Shown here: positions 37,001-50,040 of the stretch, piece after piece
Layout: every line of letters starts with the position of its first letter
How positions within the stretch are numbered: position 1 is the first letter of the stretch
Assembly: GCA_037833965.1 (NCBI GenBank)
Contig: AP031351.1
Span: 10,428,501 to 10,492,500 of the forward strand
Length of the DNA: 64,000 nucleotides
Source of the DNA: Marchantia polymorpha subsp. ruderalis
Lineage: Eukaryota; Streptophyta; Marchantiopsida; Marchantiales; Marchantiaceae
Direction: 5' to 3'
Translations under genes and position numbers: made by a program
Notes under the pieces: generated by a model
What the model saw: the letters and a program-made list of their open reading frames with translations, nothing else
The model's database searches: none
What the model was told of the DNA's origin: nothing

Positions 37001-40000
37001 CTGGAGTTCAGGCACGTCGAAACAACAAAACTTTCCTAATTTAAGTCGTGTTCTGATTAAATTTGGATGTGTAAGACATAAAATTTATAAAATTTATTTG
37101 TTAGAACATTTGTTCCAGACATTTCAAGGATAATTATTGATTCTTGGGGTTCTCAATTGATAATTAGAGAGTTTGAGATTTCATGACACATGTTATGATA
37201 TAGTGTGTTGTTAATGTACATTAAATCTGTAAGTGAATAGAAATATCCAAAACTTTCATGAATGAAAGTTTCATTTTGAACATCGGGATTTGTTTGAGAC
37301 TTTATCATGACATGTGTAGATCTCATGATGTATAATGGAGAGGCTGTATGAGTGTAGATATCACGTCAATGATATATACATGTTATGGTGATAACGAAAA
37401 AAGAGTCACGAAGATGATTTAACAAGCATATGTGGTAACTATCTATCAACGAAAAATGAAGTAAAATATGATTGATGTTCAGTATTTTAATGATAAACAA
37501 ATCTTGCATTTGATAAGACATGCAAAAGTTTTCAGAATTGTTCTTTGAGTAAAATGTTCTCATCTTGAAAATGCAACTCATGTATTTGTAATCACTATGG
37601 TGATAAAGCATATACAACCATTTAATCAAATGATTTGCATGAAAAGGATGTATTGTATTGATACAAATTCTTGCAATGATACGCAAAGCTTTTGAAATAG
37701 TGATGTATATGATACTAAAAAAATTGGTTAAGTTTACGTTTATATTAATTAATTTTTTATATATTTATCAGGGATTCATCATGAAAATCAAATGTTAACA
37801 TACAGTAGTTCTGAAACCTTAATTTTCAAACTCACCAACACATCATCATAGGTATAGAAGACATCATTACAAATCACGTTCACAAAAATACAAAAGTTTG
37901 AATGAAAATTTCCTAAAGTGTCTTTTGAGAGCTTTTGTGAGGCTCTTATATAGTGCAAGTTTGACCAACTTACTTAACTAGAATCAAACTTACTTGTATT
38001 ATCAAAAAACGTGAGTTAACTCCTAACAATATTAAGATAAATTGAATGATTCATGTGAGCGAACTTAAAAACACAACAAAATTCATTGGAAATACTCTAC
38101 GTTTTATCCTTGAAAGCTTTGATCAACAATCTTATATAGTGACACATTAACTAGCTTAATTAACAAAATTTTAAAAAAACATGAGTTGATTTTTAATAAA
38201 CTATCTCTTGATTTATCCATTGAGATTTGCAATATCTGGAATGAACGTTGCGAATCTACAAAAACTCTAGAATGAAATCTCACATAGATTATATTTTAAA
38301 TTAGAGCTTATCATGACTAACTTGTAGTCCAAACAAGATAGAAAACAATCATATATATAGATAGCAAATTTAGTTACAAACTTGTGATCTACATATAAAA
38401 CTTGCAAAGTAATGTAATTTTAAAAAAAAAGAAATTCAAAGAAATAATTTTAATCAATGCATAAATTGGATAATTGTATGATATAATGAAAGAATCACAA
38501 TATAACTTCCTAGATTGTGAGGTTTTAGGAGGAGATTTTCAAATGTAATCATGTACATACTCAAATATCTCTTTGAAATTATGTGTTGAAACACCAAAAG
38601 TATTTCTATGATGCTTATTTATAACATAATGTTTGCAAAATTCTAAACCGATTATATCTATGCCAAGAAACAAACCATATTGTCAAGGAATATCAACTAC
38701 TTAGAAATTTTGTTTCTAAATTTAAAATGTTATACATGAATCATGTCAACTCAAAATCTAGTAAAATTGACTTTGTGACAAACATTATTGTCATTCGAAA
38801 TGTTTTAATTTTTAAACTTGTGTAATTTTAACATAGTCCCTTCATTTATTTTCACGTTGAATACTTATTTTTTGAACTTCAATCAAGAACTGTCTAGAAG
38901 CATTATAATTTTTTGCAAATCAAATATGCATTTGTTTTGAATCAATTTATGTTTAATTTCAACAATCAATTGAAAACTCAAAAAAATTTTAATTGCAATG
39001 CAAGTAATAACTATAAGACTTATCATTCTTCATAAAACTTTCATTTATTTAAACATTAAAAAAAATAAAGAAGATTTTTTGATATGATTAGAATAAACAC
39101 TATTCAAAACTAATGCATCATCAATATTTTTTGATGAATTGCATATGGCAAAATTTTGGCTTCATAGTTCAAGATCTTGCTCAATATTAAACTTTTGAAT
39201 CACATTGTTTTAATAACAATCAATAGCTTTGATTTTCACACAAAAATCATTTTAAAAATGACTATATTTGCCATAATTTCAAGAATTCACCGTTTTATTT
39301 TTGAAATATTTACTCTAAAAATTCTATTTATTTTTTGATTTAAAATTCTTGTAATCTTTGTCATTATATGAATATGAATATTTTAATCATATCGCAATAG
39401 CATACTAAATGAAAAAAATCATATCATTTTTTATAAGTTATTAGTTAATTAAAAATTTTAATTTTCATTACAAGTGATTTTGTGCTATCACAATAAAACA
39501 ACACACATGAAAATAATGTTTATTTTAAAATTTATTTTATTTTAAAATCATCAAAATTTAATTATTAGATCATCAAAAAATTCATATGATATCGGATCTT
39601 AATTTTAATAGTTTTAAAGAATTTTTCAATAGCAATCAAAAGTATTATCAATTATAAGTTTTTTGAAGTTCTATTCAACAATATTTGTTAATATTAAGGA
39701 ATATTTAAGCGTTCATAACTTGACCATATTTGTAATAATTAACTTCATTTTAAATTTTATTTACTAAGAACTTTTATATCACGTTTGTTGTATTTTTTCA
39801 TATTTATTTATTTTGATCTTTATAATTATCATAAATATCACATTCTTTAAATTTGATCATTGCTTTTTGTTAAAAAATTTCATTTTTATTCATGAAAAAA
39901 TAATCTTCAAGATATTGTTTGATAAATTTTTTAATAAAAATTCAATGTAGTTTCAATTTCATAATTTTGAGATTTGTTTGCTGAAAATAGTATAATTTAA

Positions 40001-43000
40001 CTATTTTTTCACTTAAAAAGACATTTTTTCTTATAAAGTAAATTATGTCGTAAACATATTTTATTGATTTAAATTAAAGAAAAGATAATACAAATTAGAG
40101 ATACAATTGCATTATAACAAAACAATTTATAGTTGCAATGTCATCAATTCATTTGTTTAATAGATAAAGAGCAAATGTGTTAGTTAACAACAACAAAACA
40201 TCATTTTGTATGTTATTTACATAAAGATTGAGTGTGGTAGTTAATGTATTACTTGATAACAAAACATGTGTAAATTTCGTATTTGTTAATTATCTCTGGT
40301 ATGTAATCAATCCGAGAGGAATGAAATGGATGATGGAACTAAAGCTTTTTTTTATACTTATTAACAAAAAAGAATGAAGTAATAGTAGACTTATTTTAGA
40401 TATCTCTCATCTTCACAATCGTGATACATCTTAATTCAGCTTCTATCTTTATACCAAATGTTACATATGTTCATTTAACGTTTTATTTGTTTAAAAAAAT
40501 TCATATATAATATATAATTATATTTTTTGAAACAAATCTAAATGAAGAGCACATTTTTAATATTTATGATCACACATGTATTGCAATAACTTATTTCTTT
40601 TACAATAAATTGAATTTTTTCAAATCTTTAAGACTGATAATGATAAAATTATTAAATTTGAAAAAGTATAGAAGTATATTCTATCCTGAAAATACTACTA
40701 TTTAAAATAAATTTTCTTAGAATTAAATGTAAAATATAAAAGAGATATCGGAATAAAATATAAAGCTCACGAGTAAAATTTTCAAAAGATCATAGATCCA
40801 AATATTGGAGGTTTATTTAATTTTTTTGGATGTTTGCAAAATTTCTAATTGCTAACTTGCAGGAATTGTTTGATAAAACATGTTGATTTCAAACTATGGA
40901 AGTAAAATATGCGATGTTCACAAGTATCACAAAACAATATTGATTTATTACTTTGATTACATCAATCTTAGCTATTATATTCAGTTGAGATTGTTTCAAT
41001 ACTACATTGCTTAACACAAATAGACATTTGTTTAACATCAATGCTACTTATGAAAGTGATTGCCCAACAATAATAATTTGAATAGTTGCATTCACAATAA
41101 ATGCATCTTCAACTAGTTTCATCAATTTGATGTTGTTTCATATTTTTTCATTTTAAAGTTCTATGACTTTGTCTTTAGCATTCACTGTATAACATTGTTA
41201 CACAAGATAATATTGAATTGGCAAAAACGGTTAGAATATCAACTCAAGATTTTGGTAGTCAAAAAGAAAAAGCTAATCAAGACTTGATGAATAATTTGAT
41301 AATTTGAAACTGAGGTATTGCAATAATAAATTATTTGTAAATGAAAATTGATTGAAATCATAAAATTTTTTTGTTGTGCATCATTTCATATAATCCGTAT
41401 TCTAACGATGGTGTTGACATCAATGTTCATTTCTTGCTTCAATCGTTCAAGTTGGATTAGCACTCTTTATTATATTACTTCTTGACTTATTTAATTGGTT
41501 TATCACATGGGAGTTATACTTTCAATTCAACCACTTATTGATTATTTGCTCCACTTTTTCACGTTGAAATGACAATTTTATTTTGACTACCCCTGACGTC
41601 AAAGTTTTTAATTTATAGGGATATTTTTTGTGTTGCATATTGATTTTTCTTCCACATATTTCAACATCATGTCAAACGTTCAACAATCTTTCTCTTTAAA
41701 TCACAAGATATGTAGTTTTAAAATTGAATTTATCGTTAATAAAGTAAAAATTGTGGATGGTAGTATTGATCGCGACAAAATGTACTTTGTTATGAATATA
41801 TATTAAAATATCTATAGTTAGAAAAAATTAAAGATAGTTACGAAAACTCGTGAATAAAAATAAATATTTTTTATTTTTAGGATTAGTATTTTTGATTAGA
41901 TATATTGAGTAGAAAAATCTGATTGATCGAGCTGAATCTAAGATTAAATTTCTAGAAGTTTTAGTTACTCCAATGACATTTTGCCATAAAGATTCTATAG
42001 ATTGATATGTTGTCATGTTAATGATGATTAGGAAATAAACGATATGTACCAAAATTAATCATTGTGGAAATATATATTAATTATCATAAATAATCATTTT
42101 AAATTCTAAAATTATATTTATTGAAAATAAATTGAAAATATCAAGCAAGTTTGGAAAGATTTTTGTGTGAAAACTTGTTTCATCAATAACAATTTTGAAT
42201 CATAATTACCTTGAATTGAACTTGAGATATTATGTTGAATGATGAACCTAAAGATTGTGTAACACAATTTTAGTCATGAAAAATAGTTGGATTGATGAGT
42301 TGCTATCAAAAATACATCTTACGTAAAAATGAATGGATATATTTTTAAAAACACATCACCATTATTGTCTAGATGTCTAATGATCTCAAGTAGTTTTAAG
42401 ATGTGAGATTGCAATAGCAAAACATAACATCATTTACATGCAAGAATGACTTGTTGATGTCATAGATAAAAGCTAGCAAAGATCCAAAAGCATTGATTTT
42501 AATTTGCTGTTCATGATGGTAGTGATGATAGATTCTATATGTTATGATTGTTGACAATTCACAACGAGTATAAATTTCAAACATATTGATGACACAAAAT
42601 ATACATGGTTGATTATTTTGGGCTACACACAAAGAACAAAAAAAATTAACTTATATTATTAAGAGTTCTGATCACTTCTTTTGTATAATAGTAAGTAAAG
42701 TAACTAGATTAATTCATCACAATAAAGCTAACAAAGTCAATCAAGCTCTAAGTTAGCTTTTAGCAACATAATGTTACAATGATGATGCATAAAAAATCAC
42801 ATTTTTATTTAAGAAATTAAATTTTCATGAAATCAAGTTGTATATTAAATAATAGCTTTTAATAAATAAATAAATAAATAAATATTCATTTCTATATTTT
42901 ACAAGTTTGAAAGTATCAACAAATCAAGATGAGACAAATATAATATATTGAGACTTTTTTAGATTTCAAATATGAAGAACTTTTCATTTTTTATTGAAAA

Positions 43001-44280
43001 TTCAAATCTTTATCGTAAATAATGCAATGATTTAAAATTTTTGTAAGAACTTTAACACAAGTCTTGAAGATGTAGGAAAGATAACAATAAAAATATAAAT
43101 ATTTTTTTTGTTATGAGCTTCATGAAGTATTGATGTATGGATGTATTCAAAGAGGTATGTGATCAATCTTCTCTTTGAAATGTTTTTAGCTTTGTCACAT
43201 TAATAACAAAGTCTTTAGTATTTTATTATTTTTAACTATCTCACTCTTCATCATACAATGTTCGAGTTAAAAATTATTATATTTGAGGTTCAAAAAAATG
43301 TTGTATTGATGATTGAAAAACTCCGCTAGTTAAAGTTAATGAATGATTGCAATTGAACTTATAGAAAATTTCTAATCTAATTCTAATAATGCATTTTATT
43401 GAGTGGTAAATTCTAGACTATCTATCTTTAATCATATCAAGTTTTTGATGTAAATAAAATTTGTGTATAGTTTGAAATGTGATGAATTTTTTTATAAATG
43501 GTAATGAAAATTTATTTAATTTTAAATCAAGTTTTCATGACATTCAATAATCCACGTACTATTTGACATATTTCTTTTGCAATATGTTCTTATCAAATTA
43601 TTTAGCTACTTCTACTTAGATTGAAATTTTCAATAGTAAATTAATACATAATCAATATCATATAATTTATATTTTCAATAATTATTAAAGTAGTGTAAAA
43701 TGGTCTAGACTATAAATTTTGTTGACTCATTTTAAATAACAATATTTGGTTGTAAATCAAAATAATATGTCTATTATTAAGATTGTGTATTACATTTGAT
43801 GCAATAAAATTTGTTGTAATTTTTCTCTAGTGTAGTATACCAAATTCATATATGTAGATTTCTTTAGTTTTGTTGAAATAGTATAATCATCATTTATGTG
43901 ATTTTGATAATATTTTCGAATAATCAAAGTAAAGCTAAATTAATGATAAAAGAATTACATTTTAAAAAATCACACTATTTCCAGAAGTTATCTAAATTTT
44001 AAAAAAATTATAAACCGAAAATTATGTGAAAATATTACAATATCATGTATGTTACATTACAGTATAATAATTTTTTTAAAAAATAAATAGAGTTACAATT
44101 ATTGTGAATTCTTCGTATATTTCTATCATAGATAGAATATAAGAAAATTTATATTTATTTATATACTTTTGGTGGACTTATATAGCGATTAAAGTAAATT
44201 AGAAATAGTATTATGATAGAAATAGTATAACAAATTCACATAGCAAGTAAGTGTTCTTGGTTGAGATCTGGTGACAATCA
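37001..44280. other. 7.3-kb AT-rich gene desert
   Basis: Extremely AT-rich throughout with very few ORFs, none recognisable. Two loosely similar stretches at about 37900-38040 and 38090-38210 share a CTTATATAGTG...GAGTTAACTCC-like order and could be eroded LTR pieces. A (TAAA)n run lies at about 42859-42883. I see no gene or RNA gene. Confidence 0.6.
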
Positions 44281-44856
44281 TGGTCATGATAACAGGAACA
44301 AAATCGGGGGCCACAGGAGCTTCAAATTAACACCTTGAGAACGGCTTCTTCGTAGAAAATTTACAGGCGTCATTCAGCCATTACATTGACCTTAACCTGC
44401 ACGTCTAAAACTCCCGAACAATGGTCGACATGGACCAAGCCCGTTGCGCATGCGTGGCTGCAGAACAGGCAATTAATTATATACGCTGCCTCAGAAGGAC
44501 GAGGCCTTGTGCCGCATCCGATTTGGGCCCTCTTCGTTTCCATCAGCATCGATTGTCGTGCAGTCTTGCATTTCCTCAGCATCGATTTCCTTCGACACGT
44601 GGCGCTAATGGTGGCTATGGCGCTTTTCCAAACGCATTGCGCTGCCCTCGAGTCCTGAGGGAAGTGGACATTCTCACTGCGACATCAAGAGTTTCCGATT
44701 CTCAGCCACAATGGAGATCTGGGTTGAGCCAGAAGGCATGGGCGGGACGCCAAAGCCTCTGCTGGTCTAGAAAGGAATCCGTCACTTGCCGAGGTTGAGC
44801 GATGGGGGCGTGCTTTCTGTAAGCTTCATCGGACAGACCCCGAGGGCTGAAACCTG
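44281..44856. other. 3' flank of EIF1AD
   Basis: GC content rises at about 44.28 kb. This is probably the 3' UTR and downstream region of the minus-strand EIF1AD gene. The plus ORFs here (for example 44421-44798) have no domain and run antisense. Confidence 0.5.
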
Positions 44857-45881
44857 TCACTCGTCGTCGCTGTCGGATTCTGAGTTCTCGACAAGACTCA
44901 TGGCGTGCCTCCTGTTCATGTTCGCCTCCAAAGGAGGCAGTCCGTCGTCCTCTTCCTCGTCGCTCTCCGAATCGCCATCGATTTTGTTGTTGGCTTCATG
45001 TTTGAAATGAGTGCTGGTTTGGTCGGCACCACTGTCTGAGGGCTTTGCGGTCGCATCAAACGCAGGAGACCTGCAAAAGAGGAGTTTCGAGTGGGCGTGT
45101 CACGTCGCATTCTTGAATCGTCGGCCTCGGCCAAACCACTTGAAATTCACGTTCTTCCTGCCGTCCGCAATCAGTCCTGACAGTCATGGTTCGTTCGAGA
45201 ATTTTCTTACCAGAATGAAGTTTTCCTCAGTTCTCGAAGATGCTCGTCGTACAAAACTTGCGCAACCGTGCCCGTGACCTTGTTGCCAGCCTCCCTGGCT
45301 TTCTCTCGGTCGCCCTCGTCGACGAGTACGAAATTGCCTGCGCAGGCGGAGTGACTGATGGTGTCAGCGTGCCTTGACATGCCAAACCTGACCTCGCACA
45401 CACACCTTCACGAAGTGAAAGCCGTATCGAGGCGAGAACCTCAGACCGCTTTCAAATGAAGCCCTCCTCCGTCCAATCGTCCATGTGAGATGGCACTCAC
45501 TCTTACCTCGCTTGATCCACATGCTTTTGTGGAATTTGGCAGGAAGCATACAGAGCGTCTTCTGTGCATCAGCATCCTCCACCTGCGTCCGAGAAGAAGC
45601 TAAAAAAATCATGTACAGGAACAAAATCGCTGAATGGACTCGCATTGAGCGTCGGTAGCAATTCCTACTGCGGAATTGCTAGAGACTTCCGCCACAATGC
45701 GGTATCTGCGGGACAAAAAATCCGTCGTTGGCCGCAATGAAATCGGTCCTGGCAAACCTCGCAATACCTCTATGACGTTCGAGCCACGCATAGCAACGAC
45801 GCGCATCAGGATCTGGCCGGGCAGAGGTTCCGGACATCCTTCTAACGAGCCCTGCTTCAGATTCCTCCTGCCTCTACTCAT
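44857..45881 (-). CDS. EIF1AD: EIF1AD homolog (eIF1A-domain RNA-binding protein)
   Basis: Small protein with an eIF1A/S1-like OB fold. The human EIF1AD protein associates with late 40S precursors and has been linked to stress responses. Four exons (minus, 5' to 3'): 45881-45768, 45582-45507, 45337-45211, 45070-44857, total 531 bases, 176 residues. Features in order: basic start MSRGRRNLKQ; OB-fold strands GQILMRVVAMRGSNVIEVED, TLCMLPAKFHKSMWIKRGNF and VLVDEGDREKA; then QVLYDEHLRELRK. The C-terminus is acidic (GDSESDEEEDDGLPPLEANM) and ends ENSESDSDDE. The GLPPLEAN.NRR motif is, from memory, typical of plant EIF1AD and separates it from eIF1A itself. It is divergently paired with MED11, sharing the 322-base spacer. 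All junctions are GT-AG and phases agree. Confidence 0.92.
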
Positions 45882-46203
45882 AATTCAAAGCTCCGCCCGC
45901 ACCTCCGCTGTGTCTCTGCCGTGGTCAATAATCTGCAGCCCTGATCGTCGTGCGCACTCCAATTCACTCCGAAACGAGTCTCGATCCCGGAATTGCGTCG
46001 TGGATTGGATTGGACTTGGATGATTCTTGCAAGGGGCTTAGGGTTAGGGCAAACTCCGCGGACTCACGGACACAGAGAGAATCTTTTGCTGAAAGATCCG
46101 CCACTTTCCTCGAATAGTCGCGTCGAGGATTCGGCACCCGAGCGCTGACACCAGGCACCGCTGCAAATCCATCGTCGTCCACGCAAGTGTCGCGCTGCTT
46201 GCA
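45882..46203. promoter_or_regulatory. Shared divergent promoter of EIF1AD and MED11
   Basis: Only 322 bases separate the two start codons, which point away from each other. The spacer must hold both promoters and 5' UTRs. It contains a double telo-box (46038-46049) roughly in the middle and GC-rich sequence. The shared use is inferred from spacing. Confidence 0.7.
46038..46049. promoter_or_regulatory. Double telo-box TTAGGGTTAGGG in the shared promoter
   Basis: Two tandem TTAGGG units; on the minus strand they read CCCTAACCCTAA, including AACCCTAA. This is the same element as in the RPL17 promoter and fits EIF1AD as a ribosome-related gene. Confidence 0.7.
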
Positions 46204-47511
46204 ATGGCTGGACTCACTGCCAAACCTGGAGCTCCATCGACCTCCCTTCAACGCCTCTACCATGTCGAGAAGGTGACGTCTCACAGACCCGAATCCATAG
46301 CCCGAGCTCTAGCTTTCGGTTTGAAAGTTGACCACGATCGGTGTTTGAAGATGACTTTGCGAGGGTGGGATGAATTTGGCGCCTTCTTCTCGAATGCAGA
46401 TTGTTGGCATGAGTTTTCGAGCACGAAGAGAGATAATTGCGGAACGTGGTGATAGGGATGAAGTCGTCCATTACCCCACACACACTGGGACTCTGGTGCT
46501 GACAGTCTGCAATAATGCTGACGGGCAGCGGTTTTGCAGTTGTGTTTGAGAAGTGCTACGAGCCTCGACTCAGATATGGTTGTTGGACTGAAAATCGGTT
46601 GATCATGCGGGTTGCAGAGGATAGTGCACACAGTCGATTTGGCCGGTGGTGTGATGGAGGAACTAGCAAAGCAAGGCGGTCCAAGGAGCGATGTTGTCGG
46701 AGCTCAGTGTCATGAATTCATGCAGGCTGTGAAGGTCAGTCTCGTGCCTTAATTTTCCAAACCTTCCTTACAAATGTGTGATGTTCCGTGAGATGGTAGC
46801 GGCTGTTTGGTTCAGCAGATTTTTTCAGAGAGCGACATCAGTCAGTTGTTTTGAGTTCATGGTTTTGCTAAACAGGAAATTCCAAATTGAATTGAGGGCC
46901 CTAGGAATCCGTCGACTGGCAAGAAAATCGAGCACATTAGTATCTGGGATCGTCATGGTATAGATTCGATTGTACACCTGAGGCACTGCACTGGAATTTT
47001 TAATCATTCAAGAGTGCTGAGAGGTTTACCGAAGCTCGATTAAAACAAAGGTGGACCTGGTGACAATGAGCCATATCAACCTGATGGACATGACATTTAG
47101 GAATCTTTTCCAAGTTTTCTTGTTAGATGCTTTCCAATTCAGAGCACTTCCCTCGATATATTCTCGTGCCATGTGCCATGTCCCATATCCCAGATTCTTG
47201 ACAATTGAATTCGAACAGAGGTTCTATAGAGGTCTAACGGAGGATCAACCTTTTTCATGGCTCCAGAGATCACCACCGTGGTTAACTCTTGTGCATTGTC
47301 ATCGGGTATGATGATGATTCAGGAAATACAGATGACTCTTCGGGATGAGATCAAAAGCATGTGTGAATACCGCCCCTACGAGAACAATGATTATGCTGCG
47401 CGTACAGCTACTGAAATCAGCGTACGAAAACTCGACAGTGTGCTCGGACAACTGACGAATATGCAAGAAATTGCAGACGAGTATCATGGAATCAGATCGC
47501 GGAGTGGCTGA
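46204..47511 (+). CDS. MED11: Mediator complex subunit 11
   Basis: Head-module subunit of Mediator, which bridges transcription factors and RNA polymerase II. Three exons, 46204-46272, 46618-46734 and 47323-47511, all phase 0, give 124 residues; Arabidopsis MED11 is about 115. Exon 1 encodes SLQRLYHVEK. Exon 2 encodes RIVHTVDLAGGVMEELAKQG and CHEFMQAVK. Exon 3 encodes EIQMTLRDEIKSMCEYRPYE, then VRKLDSVLGQLTNM. These match the plant MED11 helical core (LAGGVMEEL, CREFM, IQ.TLR.EIK..CEYRP). The N-terminus is short and Thr/Pro-rich. Intron 1 is 345 bases and intron 2 588 bases. It is read divergently from EIF1AD. Confidence 0.93.
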
Positions 47512-49107
47512 GAACGAGTTTGATTTTGTACTTTTGCACCATAAAGCAGAAGAATGTAGCTTCAAGTTAACTGCGTTTACAGCTTCGCTCCTCCTGGCAT
47601 TGGTTCTGTTGTCAGGCACACACCTGCTGGAAATCCCCAGCAGCTTGTTTTCCAGACAGGAGTTGGGCGGTCGTGACTAGGAGATTCTTCATCTTCTTGT
47701 TGACGTCTATCGGAGGGGTAGAGAGATGTTTGAGAAATTTCTCCCAAGTGGAGATCGTTCAAGTTGGCTGTGGTGACGGGCATACCACAAAGATTTGTCT
47801 ACGCACTTTTCTCGTGTCGTGTCGTGTCGTGCCCATGCCTCTTAAGTTATGGGTTCAAGTCGAGGGATGTCCTACCTGGCATGAGCTACTCTTCGAATAA
47901 GAAAGCAGTGACGAGCAATGGGTACACGGCAATTTAGCTTCTCAACGACATAAGCTTAGAGCAGGGGTCGAGTTGTTTCCTGTTCAGGCTGCTGCTGTAG
48001 ATGTCACCTGATATGATGGACACCTCTATTTGCAGGCTATGTCACGCGTTGCCAACCTATCGTACGATGCACATTGGGTTCTACTTATGTGCAACTTTTT
48101 AAGAAACTGAAATCATTGGAGTTTGCTGGGTCTAAAATGATAACATATCTTCACAATGTCGTGCTGAAGGCAAAGGTCCCGTAATGTGTACTATTTGAAG
48201 TCGGTAAACGCAGTCTGGTCCAACTACATTTGAGTTCACAGCTATAACACACTCAAACGACTGCGAGAGAAGAGGGACATAAATGTCATGTATCACTACT
48301 CACAGGCAGCCTTTTCCGACATGAACTTGGACTTGGCCTTACAGATGAAATTTCTCACAATGCTCGACAGTATGTACACGAATGGGACGATGACAGTACA
48401 CTAAACTCAACTATCGAGAAATGGTGTGACACTGAAAGCCATGCACGGTGTGCGATACATCCGCACCCCATAGCAAGTGACAGACTTGTGGTTCGTTGCG
48501 ACTTCCGGCCACTCTTGCCTCCGTGGAGGGACTCTCACAAGCACAGACAAAGCTTAGCTCGACAGGAGTGGAGAAGCGCCTGTAGACGCACTCCAGACGC
48601 ACAAACAATAAGACAATGCAATCCTTCGAATTGATCTGACGCGGCGAACTGTCAAGACTTTATATACACATCGGTGACGCCCACATGTTACGAGTTAGCA
48701 ACATATGTCTGGGTCCAGAAGTAAACCTCATGTCGAGGTCAAACCGAGGTTCTATCCCTAACTATCCTACAACCTACAGACCTACTCACTCGGGTCGCCT
48801 TCGTCTCGGTAAGTTGTCCACACTTCAGCAGGACATAAATCATGTGCTATTGCCATGGGACATGTAAAATAAATGGACACGCAATTCTCGAGTGCCATTT
48901 TCGCTGGTTCCTGCGCAGGTTCCCTCACAGCTCCGGCTTCTTTCTGTGGGTAGAAGTATATAAATGCTATATAATAAAAGTAAGAACGAGAGCTTGTGAG
49001 TTTGGCAAGGTACTGAGTCGAGCGAGCGCGAGAACAAAAAGTTGGGCCTCCGAACGTGATGGGCGTTCAAAAATTACCAAAGCTCTCAAGGCGATGTTCG
49101 ATCAACT
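47512..49107. other. Intergenic between the convergent MED11 and NUS1 genes
   Basis: Mixed-composition DNA holding both 3' UTRs. A short (TCGTG)n run lies at 47813-47832. The ORFs here have no recognised domain. Nothing else supported. Confidence 0.5.
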
Positions 49108-50040
49108 TCATCTACCATATCGATGGGTTTTGGTGGCGAATTCTTTCCAAGCTGCCATGAGCGAGCTTGCAGTCATTTCATCGAGAGTTCCCATGTGCAC
49201 TATCTCCGTGAGCCGCAGCCTCCAGGGAGGAAATCCGTGCAGACTTCGAGTCTTCCCAAATAAAAGGAGAAGATCAGGGTCTGGTCCTTCGCATCCACTT
49301 ACTTGAAGACTGTCGTTCACATCCTGCTCGGTCAAATTCGGCAACTTTGACTGATGGCGATTGGCGTAGTGGAGCTTATAAGCATTCTCGCACACATTTC
49401 TGGCAGCTCTCACCAGAGATTGTTTCCCATCCTGTAACGACAAAAGCTCCACTTTAACATCGTTCGCTTTGACCCCGCGATTTGACAATCGCCCGTCGCT
49501 GACAGACTCGCCGTTTAGGTTTACATCTTTCCGCTTCCGCAAATCGGACGATTCCCGGCGAAGATGAGCGTCGATGACGACGGGACTCGACGACAGCTGA
49601 GAGCAATCCTCGCGCGAGTCCCGCGGCCCATAGACATGCGTCTGCTCGTCCGAGTACCCATAAACCTGCTGCTGCTCGTCGCCGCCCAAGACTCGCAGCG
49701 ATTTCTCAAGCCGACACCGCGACCGCTTCAAAACACCGGCCGGGTCGAACAGAGTCACGTGCGCGATGTTGATGTTGATGGAGCTCAACCAAGCAACGAG
49801 CTGCGCCACTTTGCCTTCCCAGTCCACGACGCCGTCGAGCGTCTCGAACACCACCGCCACCGCCACAGCCCGAGCTTCGAATCCGTCGGCGCAATCAGCA
49901 GCAGCATCAGCAGCAGCGGAGGAGGAGAAATCGCCGCGCACCAACTGGCCCACGCCCGAGACCGCGCTCCACGCCAAGCAGCAGAGCGCGAAGAGCAGAT
50001 GCAGCGTGCGCCACAAGAGCCAGTCGATGGTGTGATGCAT
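49108..50040 (-). CDS. NUS1: NUS1/LEW1-type subunit of cis-prenyltransferase (dehydrodolichyl diphosphate synthase complex)
   Basis: Non-catalytic partner of the ER cis-prenyltransferase that makes the dolichol backbone for protein N-glycosylation. Arabidopsis LEW1 is the homolog. Single exon, 310 residues from the ATG at 50040. The N-terminus has a hydrophobic segment at about residues 6-29 (WLLWRTLHLLFALCCLAWSA), the expected membrane anchor. The C-terminal UPP-synthase-like half ends PDPDLLLLFGKT, FPPWRLRLTEIVHMGTLDEM and THRYGR. The near-terminal RYG fits the RxG motif that NUS1-type subunits supply to the partner active site. The frame stays open 33 codons further upstream (to 50139) in Arg/Ala-rich sequence. 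I prefer the ATG at 50040 because it puts the anchor at the N-terminus as in LEW1/NgBR. Compared with LEW1 it has a Ser-rich, acidic middle. A long plus-strand ORF over the same bases is an antisense shadow. Confidence 0.93.
   Translation of the reverse strand: MHHTIDWLLWRTLHLLFALCCLAWSAVSGVGQLVRGDFSSSAAADAAADCADGFEARAVAVAVVFETLDGVVDWEGKVAQLVAWLSSININIAHVTLFDPAGVLKRSRCRLEKSLRVLGGDEQQQVYGYSDEQTHVYGPRDSREDCSQLSSSPVVIDAHLRRESSDLRKRKDVNLNGESVSDGRLSNRGVKANDVKVELLSLQDGKQSLVRAARNVCENAYKLHYANRHQSKLPNLTEQDVNDSLQVSGCEGPDPDLLLLFGKTRSLHGFPPWRLRLTEIVHMGTLDEMTASSLMAAWKEFATKTHRYGR

Noticed and set aside
44421-44798. Plus-strand ORF of 125 codons downstream of EIF1AD
   Set aside because: No domain; it lies antisense to the probable 3' UTR of EIF1AD and overlaps other ORFs.
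48740-48775. GGTTCTATCCC, a B-box-like match
   Set aside because: There is no A-box at the right distance and no cloverleaf; likely chance.
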